A stretch of 64,000 bases of DNA from Streptomyces sp. NBC_01591 (GCF_035918155.1 NZ_CP109327.1:4092001-4156000), one strand, 5' to 3'. Shown: positions 8,830 to 17,466, counted from the stretch's first letter. A program made the numbers and translations. The notes: generated by a model not told the origin, from the sequence alone.

Positions 8830-9291
8830 ATGCTGCTGTTCACCCACGAACGCGTCGTACGGCAGATCCTCGACCGGGTTTCGGCGCTCGGGGAACGCGC
8901 CACGCGTCAGCGACTGCCGATTCGCGACGTGGTGGTCGAAGGACTCGCCGAATGGCTCCCGGTGGACCCGCGCCGCCGCTCGGCACACCGAGTGGTGCTG
9001 GCCTTCCTGGGCCGCACCATCGACAGTCCGCAGCTCGCGCGCGCCCATGCCGAGACGGGCCGGCTCATCCGCTCGATGCTCGCCACGGCCGTCCACAACG
9101 GAAAGGAGTGCGGCGAGGTTCCGCACGACACCGATCCGGCCCTCGCCTCCCTCGAACTCCACTGCCTGGCCGAGGGCCTGGCCCTGGAAATCGGGTCCGA
9201 CCCCGACGCCGACGCCTCCCGCGCCGCTCTCGACCTCATCGCGGCACGCGTCCGGGCCGTCTTTCCCGGCCGTTGCCGCCAGTACGAGTGA
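8830..9291 (+). pseudogene. TetR family regulator, HTH deleted
   Basis: About 153 residues matching the dimerisation/ligand domain of a TetR regulator (LFTHERVVRQILDRV ... RAHAETGRLIRSMLAT ... CLAEGLALEIG). The first ~45-50 residues with the HTH are absent, and no ribosome site precedes the apparent ATG at 8830. The left end abuts the truncated serine hydrolase, consistent with one deletion removing the shared promoter region and both 5' ends of a divergent pair. Confidence 0.65.
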
Positions 9292-9435
9292 GCTGGAGCC
9301 GGGGGGCGCGTTTCGGGGGAGTCGCACCCCGGAGGGAGTCGCACTCGACGACCACCACCCAAAATGCACCTTTCTTACCCACATGCGAGTCTGGTGATGG
9401 CCCATCGTCCGAGATCCGCAACAGGAGGCACGATC

Positions 9436-9606
9436 GTGGGCAAGAAGCAGAGTCGGCAGAACCGCGGTGCCCGCACTGGCGGCCACGAACGCAGCGCTGC
9501 TCCGGAGACGAAGGAGCAGACGCAGCCAACGGCTGCCCAGGAGACGGTGCGCTCGATCTCAGAACAGGTCTCCCACCGGAAGCAGCGGAGGTTCGGCCAC
9601 AACTGA
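9436..9606 (+). CDS. Small basic conserved protein (56 aa)
   Basis: GTG start with a perfect AGGAGG seven bases upstream and a strong terminator 20 bases after the stop, so this is a real gene. The product is very hydrophilic and basic (GKKQSRQNRGARTGGHER ... SHRKQRRFGHN), with a Gln/Thr-rich middle and no membrane segment. Function unknown; the composition would suit nucleic-acid binding, but that is a guess. Confidence 0.65.
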   Translation: MGKKQSRQNRGARTGGHERSAAPETKEQTQPTAAQETVRSISEQVSHRKQRRFGHN

Positions 9607-9624
9607 TCCTCTTAGAACCACGAC

Positions 9625-9680
9625 AACCGCCCTCTGCGGCGGCATCCCCTTCACGGGATCGCCACCGCAGAGGGCGGTTT
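9625..9680 (+). terminator. Rho-independent-like terminator
   Basis: A 14-16 bp stem, AACCGCCCTCTGCGG (9625-9639) pairing with CCGCAGAGGGCGGTT (9665-9679), then TTCTGTTGT. It closes the 56-aa gene; the 25-base loop region holds a smaller GATCCC-like hairpin. Confidence 0.75.
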
Positions 9681-9689
9681 CTGTTGTGG

Positions 9690-9745
9690 GTGCCCGCCTG
9701 TTGCGGGTTCCTGCCTGTTGCGGTTACCCGCCTGTTGCGGGTGCC
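9690..9745. repeat. 17-bp tandem repeat, three copies
   Basis: GCCTGTTGCGG recurs at 9696, 9713 and 9730, exactly 17 bases apart, inside copies of a unit like TTCCTGCCTGTTGCGGG. Non-coding, directly after the terminator. Confidence 0.8.
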
Positions 9746-9792
9746 TGCCGAGGGGAGGCACCGTAGGGGCCCCTGGGGGACGCCGGCTGGCA

Positions 9793-9840
9793 CTGAGGGG
9801 GGTACCGAGGGGGGTACCGAGGGGGCATTGAGGGGGATGC
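9793..9840. repeat. ~13-bp G-run repeat, about four copies
   Basis: TGAGGGGGG/TACCGAGGGGGG/TACCGAGGGGG/CATTGAGGGGG: successive G-runs of five to six, spaced by about 13 bases. Non-coding. The runs could form a G-quadruplex on the + strand. Confidence 0.6.
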
Positions 9841-10024
9841 CGAGCGGATCCGCTTGCCGCATCCCGTAGGACCGCGCGCCCGTCAACCGGCCGCGCGACG
9901 CCGCGCGACGCCGCGCGAACTCCCGCCGATACACCACCCATTCGGGTCACGGCCGGAGGTTTATCTACGCGCGGAGCTATGACCCCCGAACGATCATTCG
10001 GGCATATCAGACCAGTTCTTCCGC

Positions 10025-10051
10025 AGCTATTACCGGCCGGTACCAATAGCT
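10025..10051. promoter_or_regulatory. Inverted repeat upstream of the GDSL hydrolase gene
   Basis: AGCTATT (10025-10031) and AATAGCT (10045-10051) flank the palindrome ACCGGCCGGT. It lies 64-90 bases before the start codon in an AT-rich patch, where a promoter/operator is expected. A second hairpin, CCCGAA-cgatca-TTCGGG, sits at about 9986-10003. Confidence 0.4.
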
Positions 10052-10114
10052 GCTAGAAACGTGGCGCTCAATCAACCCCCCACCCACCCCCCACACTTCG
10101 GAGGGCTGACAGCC

Positions 10115-10921
10115 ATGTCAGTACGGAGATTCTGGGCGTCCGCATCCACTCTGGCCCTCGCCGCCGTGGCCGCGCTGGGCGTTGCCCAGCCGGCCTCGGC
10201 GGACTCCTCGGCCGCCGCCGACGGGTACGTCGCCCTCGGTGACTCGTACTCCGCCGGCGTCGGTGCGGGGAGTTACCTGTCCGACAGCGGCGACTGCCGC
10301 CGCAGCACCAACGCCTACCCCTACCTCTGGGCGGCCGCCAACTCGCCTTCTTCCTTTGCCTTCGTGGCCTGTTCGGGCGCCACGACCGGTTCGGTGGCCG
10401 GGACCCAGCTGGGGGCGTTGAACTCGTCCACCGGTCTGGTCAGCGTCACCGCGGGCGGCAATGACGTCGGCTTCGCCGATGTCATGCAGGACTGCGTGCT
10501 GTCCGGCGAGGCCACCTGCCTCAGCAGCGTCGGCTCGGCCGTGTCGCAGATGCAGAACTCGCTTCCGTCCGGCCTGAGTTCGCTCTACGGTTCCATCCGT
10601 TCGCGGGCCCCGCAGGCCCATGTCGTGGTGCTGGGCTACCCGCGCTTCTACCAGCTGAGCGGCAGCTGCATCGCCGGGCTCTCGGAGAAGGAGCGGGCGG
10701 CCATCAACAATGCGTCCGACGTGCTGAACGGGGTCATCGCCAAGCAGGCGGCCGACGCCGGGTTCACGTTCTCCAGCGTGGTCGACGAGTTCACCGGGCA
10801 CGAGCTGTGCTCCGGTGACGCGTGGCTCCACAGCGTGTCGTTCCCGATCTACAACTCGTACCACCCCAAGTCCGCCGGACAGTCCGGCGGTTACCTTCCC
10901 GCCTTCCGCTCGGCCGCGTAG
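10115..10921 (+). CDS. Secreted SGNH/GDSL hydrolase (lipase/esterase)
   Basis: A 268-residue secreted esterase or phospholipase of the Streptomyces GDSL group (S. rimosus lipase type). A Sec signal peptide is clear: RRFW, a hydrophobic Ala/Leu core, and PASA-DSS as cleavage region near residue 32. Block I is GDSYSAG with nucleophile Ser44; GGND (oxyanion Asn) and C-terminal YHPKSAG with His250 complete the site. Six Cys residues are available for disulphides. ATG 10115 is chosen over an upstream in-frame ATG because GGAGGG lies nine bases before it and the signal peptide then starts correctly. Confidence 0.92.
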   Translation: MSVRRFWASASTLALAAVAALGVAQPASADSSAAADGYVALGDSYSAGVGAGSYLSDSGDCRRSTNAYPYLWAAANSPSSFAFVACSGATTGSVAGTQLGALNSSTGLVSVTAGGNDVGFADVMQDCVLSGEATCLSSVGSAVSQMQNSLPSGLSSLYGSIRSRAPQAHVVVLGYPRFYQLSGSCIAGLSEKERAAINNASDVLNGVIAKQAADAGFTFSSVVDEFTGHELCSGDAWLHSVSFPIYNSYHPKSAGQSGGYLPAFRSAA

Positions 10922-10998
10922 GACGCGGACGACGGAGGTGCAGCAGTGCGGCGGGCCGCCGGGGGTTCTCCCGGAAGCCCGCCGCACTGCTGCCACGG

Positions 10999-12408
10999 TC
11001 AGGCGGGGGCCGGGGTGGCGCCCGGCCGATGCAGGCTCAGGGCGGTGAATGCGGCGAGTACGGCGGTGGCCGCGGCCGCCCACCAGCCGTGGCGGAACGC
11101 GCCGAGCACCTCGCCCGGCCCGTCCGGCGCGCCGAGCAGCGTGACCATCAACGCCACACCCAGCACCGAACCCGTCTGGCGGGCCATCGTGGTGACGGCC
11201 GATCCGGTGGCGAAACGGGTGGGCGGAAGAGCCGCGACGGCCACACCGACCAGGGTGGGGAGGGCGAGGCCGACGCCGATGCCGGTGACCACCATGCCGG
11301 GGAGGAAGCCGCTCGCATAGTGCGGAGCCGTATCGAGCGCGAGGGCCCACCAGGCCAGCCCGGCGGCGAACAGCAAGCAGCCGAGTGCCGCGGTACGGCC
11401 CGCCCCGAGCCGGCGGACGACCGGTCCCGACAGGACGGCGAGCAGGGGCACGACCAACGGCCCCGGCGCGATGGCGAGTCCGGTACGGATCGCCGAGTAT
11501 CCCCACACCTGCTGGCACCAGAGCACCGACGTCAGCAGCATCGCCGCGAATGCGACGGTGAAGAGCAGAGCCGCGAGGGTGGCCGTCGCGAAGACCCGGG
11601 TACGCAGCATCGGCAGTTCGACGACCGGGGCCGGGTGCCGGGCGGAGCGTACCCAGAAGCCCGCGGCGAGGACGGCCGTCGCGATCAGCGATCCCAGGAC
11701 CCCCGGCGAACTCCAGCCCCAGGCATCGGCCTTGACCAGGGCGAGCGCCAGAGCGCCGATCGCGAGGGTGAGCAGCACCGCCCCGACGAGGTCCGGGAAG
11801 GGCCCCTCGCGGTGCGGACGGGCGTCAGGCAGCAGCCGTACGCCCGCGAAGAGCCCGATCACGCCGACCGGCACATTGACGAGAAAGACCCAGCGCCAGT
11901 CGGCCTCCACGAGCACGCCACCGACCACCGGGCCGAGACCGGCCGCGATGCCGCCGATCGCCGCCCAGCTCCGGATGGCCCGGGGGCGGCGCTCCGCCGG
12001 GGTGTCGACGAGCAGGAGGGCGAGGGACGTCGGCATGAGCACGGCGGCTCCGGCGGCTTGCAGCGCACGGGCGGCCACCAGCCAGCCGACTCCCGGGGCG
12101 AGGGCGCAGAGCGCGGAGGCGGCGGTGAAGACCGCCAGCCCGAGGAGGAAGCCGCGGCGATGGCCGTACCGGTCGGCGAGCCTGCCCGCGACGACGAGCA
12201 GGGCGGCGAAGACGATCGCGTACGCGTTGAGCACCCAGGACAGCGAGGCGAGGGAGCTGCCGTCGAAGGCGTCACCGAGGGCGGGGACCGCGACATTGAC
12301 GATGAACAGGTCGAGATTCACGACGAAGACACCGGCCGAAATGATCCAGACGGTGGCCCGCGAGGGGGGTGAGGCGGAGGGGGGTGAGTTTGATTTTCCA
12401 ACTGTCAT
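10999..12408 (-). CDS. MFS drug exporter (DHA2/EmrB-QacA-like)
   Basis: A 469-residue pump with ~14 hydrophobic segments. It has the DHA2 signature LSWVLNAYAIVFAALLVVAGRLADRYGHRRGF split across TM2 and the TM2-TM3 loop (motif A, GRLADRYGHRR), and motif C-like GPVVGGVLVEADWRWVF. An Asp in TM1 (NLDLFIVNVA) fits proton-coupled efflux. ATG 12408 is used because residues before it are polar, non-conserved and antisense to the divergent HxlR gene. The intergenic gap to that gene is ~46 bp, so the pump is probably repressed by it. Confidence 0.9.
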   Translation of the reverse strand: MTVGKSNSPPSASPPSRATVWIISAGVFVVNLDLFIVNVAVPALGDAFDGSSLASLSWVLNAYAIVFAALLVVAGRLADRYGHRRGFLLGLAVFTAASALCALAPGVGWLVAARALQAAGAAVLMPTSLALLLVDTPAERRPRAIRSWAAIGGIAAGLGPVVGGVLVEADWRWVFLVNVPVGVIGLFAGVRLLPDARPHREGPFPDLVGAVLLTLAIGALALALVKADAWGWSSPGVLGSLIATAVLAAGFWVRSARHPAPVVELPMLRTRVFATATLAALLFTVAFAAMLLTSVLWCQQVWGYSAIRTGLAIAPGPLVVPLLAVLSGPVVRRLGAGRTAALGCLLFAAGLAWWALALDTAPHYASGFLPGMVVTGIGVGLALPTLVGVAVAALPPTRFATGSAVTTMARQTGSVLGVALMVTLLGAPDGPGEVLGAFRHGWWAAAATAVLAAFTALSLHRPGATPAPA

Positions 12409-12413
12409 GGCGG

Positions 12414-12449
12414 CAAGGTAGCGCCAGTGAGTTTGAGATGGCAACCTTG
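12414..12449. promoter_or_regulatory. Candidate HxlR operator between pump and regulator
   Basis: CAAGGT (12414-12419) and ACCTTG (12444-12449) form an inverted repeat spanning the 46-bp divergent gap. The position suits a site controlling both genes; half-site spacing of 24 bases is longer than usual, so the exact operator is uncertain. Confidence 0.35.
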
Positions 12450-12454
12450 TGGTG

Positions 12455-13027
12455 ATGAGTGCTGCACAGGAACCCCACGCCCGCACCGCCCCGACGGTCA
12501 CGCTGCCCGGTCGGCCCTGCTCGGCCGCCGCAGCGCTGCACGTGGTGGGCGAGAAATGGGCGCTGCTCGCGGTGCGCGAGATCTTCTTCGGCAACCACCG
12601 GTTCGAGGCGATCGCCCGTAACACCGGCGCACCCCGCGACCGTCTCGCGGCACGGCTGCGCTCACTGGAGCAGGCAGGAGTGGTCGAGCGGCGGCCCTAC
12701 AGCGAGCGCCCGCCGCGTTACGAGTACCACCTGACCGATTCCGGACGCGATCTCGCGCCGGTCATCCGGGCGCTGCTGGACTGGGGCGACCGGTGGGTGC
12801 TGGAGGATCGGCCGGTGGTCATGATCCACGAGCCGGCCGGGGACGCACATGCGCACGCAGGCGCGAACGCACACGATCACTCAGGCACGCACGCGCACGA
12901 TCTTGACGCGGCGTGGATCTGCCGCACCTGCGGCGAGGAAGTCGTGATGAACACGCTGATGGTCGATGTCCGCTCCCCCGGGTGGGACCGCTCGGGACCC
13001 AGGGAGCCGAGCCCGTCCGACGGCTGA
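12455..13027 (+). CDS. HxlR family regulator with His-rich segment
   Basis: A 190-residue winged-helix regulator of the HxlR/MarR-like group: CSAAAALHVVGEKWALLAVREIF is the standard start, with RFEAIARNTGAPRDRLAARL as recognition region and YEYHLTDSGRDL as wing. After the DNA-binding domain comes an unusual stretch with seven His in ~20 residues (HAHAGANAHDHSGTHAHD), then a CRTCG motif. The gene is divergent from the MFS pump and likely its local repressor. ATG 12455 preferred; two in-frame GTGs lie just before it. Confidence 0.85.
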   Translation: MSAAQEPHARTAPTVTLPGRPCSAAAALHVVGEKWALLAVREIFFGNHRFEAIARNTGAPRDRLAARLRSLEQAGVVERRPYSERPPRYEYHLTDSGRDLAPVIRALLDWGDRWVLEDRPVVMIHEPAGDAHAHAGANAHDHSGTHAHDLDAAWICRTCGEEVVMNTLMVDVRSPGWDRSGPREPSPSDG

Positions 13028-13081
13028 GGGCCGCGTCTGCACGAGGCGGGCATCGGCTGGGGCAGCCCGGCCGCAGGGGCG

Positions 13082-13471
13082 TCAGTACCGTTCGACGAGG
13101 TGCTCCCGGCCCGCCGGGGGCTCGTACGGCTCGGGCCAGAAGTCGGTGATCTCGCTGATCCGCCCCGTCGCGTCGAACACGAAGAAGTGAATGGCGTGCA
13201 GCTCCTCGGCGCCGACCGTGAAGCGCGTACGGACGGCGGCCTGCTGCCCCTGGCCGTCGGCCACCACGCGCTCGACGCGGACGCGCCAGTCCCCCGGGTA
13301 CTCCCGGTTGAACCGCAGGTACCGCTCCTTCCCGCGAATGCGTTCACGGGTCTGCGGCAGGTCGTACAACACCTCGTCGGCCAGCGTCGTGGCGAAGGCG
13401 TCCCAGTCGCGGGCGTCGGCCGCGCTCCAGTACGTCTCCACCACGGCGCGCAGATCGGCGGTCGTAGTCAT
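13082..13471 (-). CDS. SnoaL/NTF2-like protein
   Basis: A 129-residue NTF2-fold (cone-shaped alpha+beta) protein: LRAVVETYWSAADARDWDAF, DLPQTRERIRGKERYL, and the strand pair LHAIHFFVFD-GRISEITDFW typical of nuclear-transport-factor-2-like polyketide-cyclase or ketosteroid-isomerase relatives. Likely a small ligand-binding protein or isomerase; no substrate can be named. Start ATG at 13471. Separate from the methyltransferase gene by 41 bases on the same strand, so co-transcription is likely. Confidence 0.8.
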   Translation of the reverse strand: MTTTADLRAVVETYWSAADARDWDAFATTLADEVLYDLPQTRERIRGKERYLRFNREYPGDWRVRVERVVADGQGQQAAVRTRFTVGAEELHAIHFFVFDATGRISEITDFWPEPYEPPAGREHLVERY

Positions 13472-13512
13472 GGTTCCGAGTCTGAACCCCACCACTGACA
13501 ATCGGCCCTGGT

Positions 13513-14349
13513 TCAGGAATCGGCCGCCTTCGACGCCTTGATGGAGTACATCAGCGGGATGCGCGGCCGGTCGGCCGGGAAGCGGTAGAAACCGTCGCCC
13601 TGCCGTTCCAGATCCGAGAAGCGGGCGAAGAGCGAGGCGTCGTGCTCGTGCAGGAACTCGATCCGCAGCCCGGCGGCGGCCAGCGCCGACACCACCTCGC
13701 CGATCGGGTGCTGCCATTCGACGCTGCGGTTGTGGACGGTGGGCGCGTCGAAGTCCGCGTACGTGCCCGGCGTCTCGTCCACCCAGGCGTCGCGGCTGAA
13801 GTAGTCGTGCTCGACCTTCGTCCCGGTGGAGTCGTCGAGGCAGTCCGTCATCGGATGGAACTCCGCCAGGTAGAGAAAGCCACCCGGCGCCACGAGCGAC
13901 GCGGCGGTCTCGGCCCAGCGGCGGGTGTCGGGCAGCCAGTTCAGCGCGCCGATGCCGGTGTAGACGATGTCGTACGACGAGTCGGGGACGGCCTCCGCGG
14001 CGTCGTGGACGTCGGCCGCGACGAACGCCGCCCGGTCCTGGCCGAAGCCGAGCTCGCGGGCCAGGGCACGCGCGGTCTCGACGGCCGGTTCGGAGAAGTC
14101 CAGGCCGACGACCTGTGCGGCGCCGTGCCGGGCCCAGGAGAGGGTGTCGACGCCGATGTGACACTGCAGATGCAGCAGCGTCCTGCCCGTGACGTCCCCG
14201 ACCTCGGCGAGTTCGAAGTCGCGCAGGGCGTCCTTGCCGGCGCGGAACGAATCGAGGTCGTAGAAGTCGCTCGTGGCGTGGATGGGGACCCGCTCGTCCC
14301 AGTGCGCGCGGTTTGCCTCGTGCCAGTCGGCAGGGGTCGGTGCATGCAT
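13513..14349 (-). CDS. Class I SAM-dependent methyltransferase
   Basis: A 278-residue methyltransferase. Motif I is an unusual LLHLQCHIGVDTLSWAR in place of the common LDxGxGxG; then VVGLDFSEPAVETAR (motif II with acidic residue), AADVHDAAEAVP, and DIVYTGIGALNWL. This LQCHxGxDT subgroup is common in actinobacteria (Methyltransf_11/25 type). The substrate is unknown. ATG start at 14349; divergent from the S9 peptidase gene. Confidence 0.85.
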   Translation of the reverse strand: MHAPTPADWHEANRAHWDERVPIHATSDFYDLDSFRAGKDALRDFELAEVGDVTGRTLLHLQCHIGVDTLSWARHGAAQVVGLDFSEPAVETARALARELGFGQDRAAFVAADVHDAAEAVPDSSYDIVYTGIGALNWLPDTRRWAETAASLVAPGGFLYLAEFHPMTDCLDDSTGTKVEHDYFSRDAWVDETPGTYADFDAPTVHNRSVEWQHPIGEVVSALAAAGLRIEFLHEHDASLFARFSDLERQGDGFYRFPADRPRIPLMYSIKASKAADS

Positions 14350-14419
14350 GCCGGGAGGTTATCCACAGGCTGCGGACGAAGCGAACGAATTGTCGGCGTT
14401 CCAACGCAGAATGGGGGAC

Positions 14420-16300
14420 ATGACTGAGATCACTGGCTCGACGACGGCCCCTTCCGCCCAGGCCCCCGCTGCGGCAGCGGCCGCTTCCGCACCGGAGTGG
14501 GAGCAGCGCTTCCGGGCGCCGCGGGTGTCGTTGCCCGACTGGGCGGAGGACGCTCCCGACCGCGCGCTGTTCGTCTCCAACGCCACGGGGACGTACGAGC
14601 TGTACGCATGGGATCGCGCCACCGGCGAGCAGCGCCAGGTGACCGACCGGCCGAATGGCACGACGGACGGGGTGCTGACACCCGACGGGGAGTCGGTCTG
14701 GTGGTTCAGCGATACCGATGGCGACGAGTTCGGGGTGTGGATGCGCCAGCCGTTCCACGGCGGCAAGGACGGGGAGCCGGGTGACGAACCGGCGACGCCC
14801 GGTCTCGGCCCTTCGTACCCGGCCGGACTCGCGATCGGGCGGGACGGCACGGCGGTGGTCGGCCGCTCGACCGACGAGGACGGGACGACGATCCATGTCG
14901 TACGGCCCGGGGCGGCGCCCGTGGAGATCTACCGCCACCGCGAGTCGGCGGGCGTCGGTGACCTCAGTCATGACGGGACGCTGATCGCCCTGGAGCACAC
15001 CGAGCACGGCGATGCGATGCACTCCGCGCTGCGCGTGGTGCGGCCGGACGGGACGACGGTCGCCGAGCTGGACGACACCGAGGGCGGCACGAAGGAGCTG
15101 GGCCTGTCCGTGCTGGGCTTCGCCCCCGTCGCCGGGGACACCAGGCTCCTGGTCGGGCACCAGCGGCGGGGCCGCTGGGAGCCGATGATCTGGGATCCGA
15201 CGACGGGCGAGGAGACGGACCTCGCGATCGACCTGCCCGGCGACGTGGTCGCCGAGTGGTATCCGGACGCCTCCGCGCTGCTGATCGTGCACGGCTTCGA
15301 GGCCCGCAGCGACCTGTGGCGGTACGAGCCGGAGGCGGGCGGCGCCCCCGTCCGGGTGGAGACCCCCGCGGGCTCGGTGTCGGGTGCCACGGCCCGGCCG
15401 GACGGCGCGGTGGAGTACCTCTGGTCCTCGGCCGCGCAGCCGCCCGTCATCCGGTCCACCTCGGGTGCGGTGGTGCTCGATCCGCCCGGCCCGAAGGCCC
15501 CGGCGTCCGTGCCGGTGGAGGACGTGTGGGTGGACGGGCCAGGGGGCCGTGTCCATGCGCTCGTGCAGCGGCCCGCCGCCCCGGCCGAGGGGCCGTTCCC
15601 CACCGTCTTCGAGATCCACGGCGGCCCGACCTGGCACGACAGCGACGCCTTCGCCTCCGGCCCCGCCGCCTGGGTGGACCACGGCTACGCGGTCGTCCGG
15701 GTCAACTACCGCGGCTCCACCGGATACGGCCGCGACTGGACGGACGCGCTCAAGCACCGGGTCGGCCTGATCGAGCTGGAGGACATCGCCGCGGTGCGGG
15801 AGTGGGCGGTGAAGTCCGGCCTCGCGGACCCGGAGAAGCTGGTCCTGGCCGGCGGCTCCTGGGGCGGCTACCTGACCCTGCTCGGCGTCGGAACGCAGCC
15901 GGACGACTGGGCCCTCGGCCTGGCGGCGGTCCCGGTCGCCGACTACGTCACGGCGTACCACGACGAGATGGAGGATCTGAAGGCTCTGGACCGCACGCTC
16001 CTGGGCGGCACGCCGGAGGAGGTTCCCGAGCGCTTCGAGGCATCGTCCCCGCTGACGTACGTCGACGCGGTCCGGGCGCCGGTCTACATCTCGGCGGGCG
16101 TCAACGACCCGCGCTGCCCGATCCGCCAGGTCGAGAACTACGTCGACCGGCTGAAGGGCCGGGACGCGGTGCACGAGGTGTACCGGTACGACGCGGGACA
16201 CGGTTCGCTCGTCGTGGAGGAGCGGATCAAGCAGGTCCGCCTGGAACTGGACTTCGCCCAGCGCCACCTGACCCCGGGGACCGGCCAGTCCGGCGCGTAG
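14420..16300 (+). CDS. S9 family peptidase (prolyl-oligopeptidase/acyl-aminoacyl peptidase type)
   Basis: A 626-residue cytosolic serine peptidase with an N-terminal beta-propeller (LFVSNATGTYELYAWD and repeated SxDGxx blades) and a C-terminal alpha/beta-hydrolase domain. The catalytic domain shows HGGPTWHD (oxyanion loop), the nucleophile elbow GGSWGG with Ser480, and DAGHGS with His594; the acid is probably the Asp in VNDPRCPI. Full length for the family. Two ATGs nine bases apart (14411, 14420) could start; GGGGG immediately precedes the second. No signal peptide. Confidence 0.9.
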   Translation: MTEITGSTTAPSAQAPAAAAAASAPEWEQRFRAPRVSLPDWAEDAPDRALFVSNATGTYELYAWDRATGEQRQVTDRPNGTTDGVLTPDGESVWWFSDTDGDEFGVWMRQPFHGGKDGEPGDEPATPGLGPSYPAGLAIGRDGTAVVGRSTDEDGTTIHVVRPGAAPVEIYRHRESAGVGDLSHDGTLIALEHTEHGDAMHSALRVVRPDGTTVAELDDTEGGTKELGLSVLGFAPVAGDTRLLVGHQRRGRWEPMIWDPTTGEETDLAIDLPGDVVAEWYPDASALLIVHGFEARSDLWRYEPEAGGAPVRVETPAGSVSGATARPDGAVEYLWSSAAQPPVIRSTSGAVVLDPPGPKAPASVPVEDVWVDGPGGRVHALVQRPAAPAEGPFPTVFEIHGGPTWHDSDAFASGPAAWVDHGYAVVRVNYRGSTGYGRDWTDALKHRVGLIELEDIAAVREWAVKSGLADPEKLVLAGGSWGGYLTLLGVGTQPDDWALGLAAVPVADYVTAYHDEMEDLKALDRTLLGGTPEEVPERFEASSPLTYVDAVRAPVYISAGVNDPRCPIRQVENYVDRLKGRDAVHEVYRYDAGHGSLVVEERIKQVRLELDFAQRHLTPGTGQSGA

Positions 16301-16459
16301 CGGGCGGACGGGGTGGACGGACGGGGCGCCCGGCCATCCCGCACGAAGCCCGCACTGAGCCGACGCGAAGCCGGCACGAAGCCGATGCGAAGCCGGGGAC
16401 ACGGCCGTCAGTCGGCACCCCGCTCCGGGCGACCGGAGCGGGGACCGTACCGTGGAGGG

Positions 16460-17371
16460 GTGTACCGGTTCCTGCTGACCCCGCGATGGTGGGGGATCAA
16501 CCTCTTCGTCGTGCTGGCCATCCCGTTCTGCGTCTTCATGGGCACCTGGCAGCTCGGCCGCTTCGAGGACCGCGTGCAGACGCACGACGCCGCCGAGAAG
16601 CAGCCCGCCCCGGGCACGAGGCCCGCCAAGCCGATCGACGAGCTCCTGCCCGTCGACACGGTGACCTCCGGCCGCCCCGCCACCGCCACCGGCCGGTACG
16701 CCGACCAGTTCCTGGTACCCGGACGGGAGTTGGACGACAAGAGCGGCTTCTACGTCCTGAACATGCTCCGTACGGACAGCGGCAAGGCTCTGCCGGTGGT
16801 ACGCGGCTGGCTGCCCGGCAAGCCCGGCCACACCGCTGTGCCCGCAGCGCCGACCGGCAAGGTCACGGTGACCGGCGATCTGCAGGCGTCCGAGAACGCC
16901 GGCACCGCTGGGGTCGACACGGCAGGCGGACTCCCCGACGGCCAGCTGGGCATGATCAGCGCCGCGTCGCTGGTCAACCTCGTCCCGTACGACGTCTACG
17001 ACGCATGGGTGACGCTCCAGAACACGGGTGCCGGAACCGGCGCCGGAAGCGGTGGCGGAGAGAAGGCGGCCGGGGCGCTGCGTCCTGTACCGGCCGCCGT
17101 GGCGCAGGGCACCGGGCTCGATCTGAAGGCCTTCCAGAACCTCGGCTACACCGGTGAGTGGTTCGTCTTCGCCGGGTTCGTGCTCTTCATGTGGTTCCGG
17201 CTGGTCCGCCGCGAGGCCGAAGCGGCACGCGACCTGCAACTGGGCCTCGTCGCGGAAGCGGAAGCAGAGGCCGGGTCGGAGCCCGAGTCCGGAACCGAGC
17301 CCGAGTCCGGAACCGAGCCCGAGTCCGGGGCCGAGTCCGGCAAGGACGCCGTGGGCACCGGCGCGGTCTGA
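16460..17371 (+). CDS. SURF1 family protein (cytochrome c oxidase assembly)
   Basis: A 303-residue membrane protein with the two-TM SURF1 layout: an N-terminal TM (WWGINLFVVLAIPFCVFMGTWQLGRF, residues ~9-30) and a second at ~240-258, flanking an external domain with RPATATGRY and the strongly typical PVVRGWLPG. SURF1 helps haem a insertion or assembly of the aa3 oxidase. GTG 16460 matches the usual actinobacterial start. The cytoplasmic tail ends in a Glu/Pro/Ser repeat (GTEPES three to four times) encoded by an 18-bp DNA repeat at 17278-17331. Confidence 0.9.
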   Translation: MYRFLLTPRWWGINLFVVLAIPFCVFMGTWQLGRFEDRVQTHDAAEKQPAPGTRPAKPIDELLPVDTVTSGRPATATGRYADQFLVPGRELDDKSGFYVLNMLRTDSGKALPVVRGWLPGKPGHTAVPAAPTGKVTVTGDLQASENAGTAGVDTAGGLPDGQLGMISAASLVNLVPYDVYDAWVTLQNTGAGTGAGSGGGEKAAGALRPVPAAVAQGTGLDLKAFQNLGYTGEWFVFAGFVLFMWFRLVRREAEAARDLQLGLVAEAEAEAGSEPESGTEPESGTEPESGAESGKDAVGTGAV

Positions 17372-17403
17372 GACACGCGCAGGCACAGAAACAGACATGC
17401 ACA

Positions 17404-17449
17404 CATGAGGGGCCCGCCGGTCGATCGTCGATCCGGCGGGCCCCTCATG
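17404..17449. terminator. Bidirectional terminator between convergent genes
   Basis: Perfect 17-bp stem CATGAGGGGCCCGCCGG / CCGGCGGGCCCCTCATG with a 12-base loop, placed between the SURF1 stop and the stop of the leftward gene at 17467. Symmetric, so it can serve both. Confidence 0.85.
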
Positions 17450-17466
17450 TCATACGTCGTCCGGCA

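Noticed and set aside
10999..12624. 72-residue N-terminal extension of the MFS pump
   Set aside because: It is antisense to the HxlR gene, polar and unlike MFS N-termini; ATG 12408 fits the family.
13082..17404. Very long open frame of 1,440 codons on the minus strand
   Set aside because: It spans antisense of the SURF1, S9 peptidase and methyltransferase genes; only its last 129 codons (NTF2-like) have protein-like content and a proper start. High GC creates such frames.
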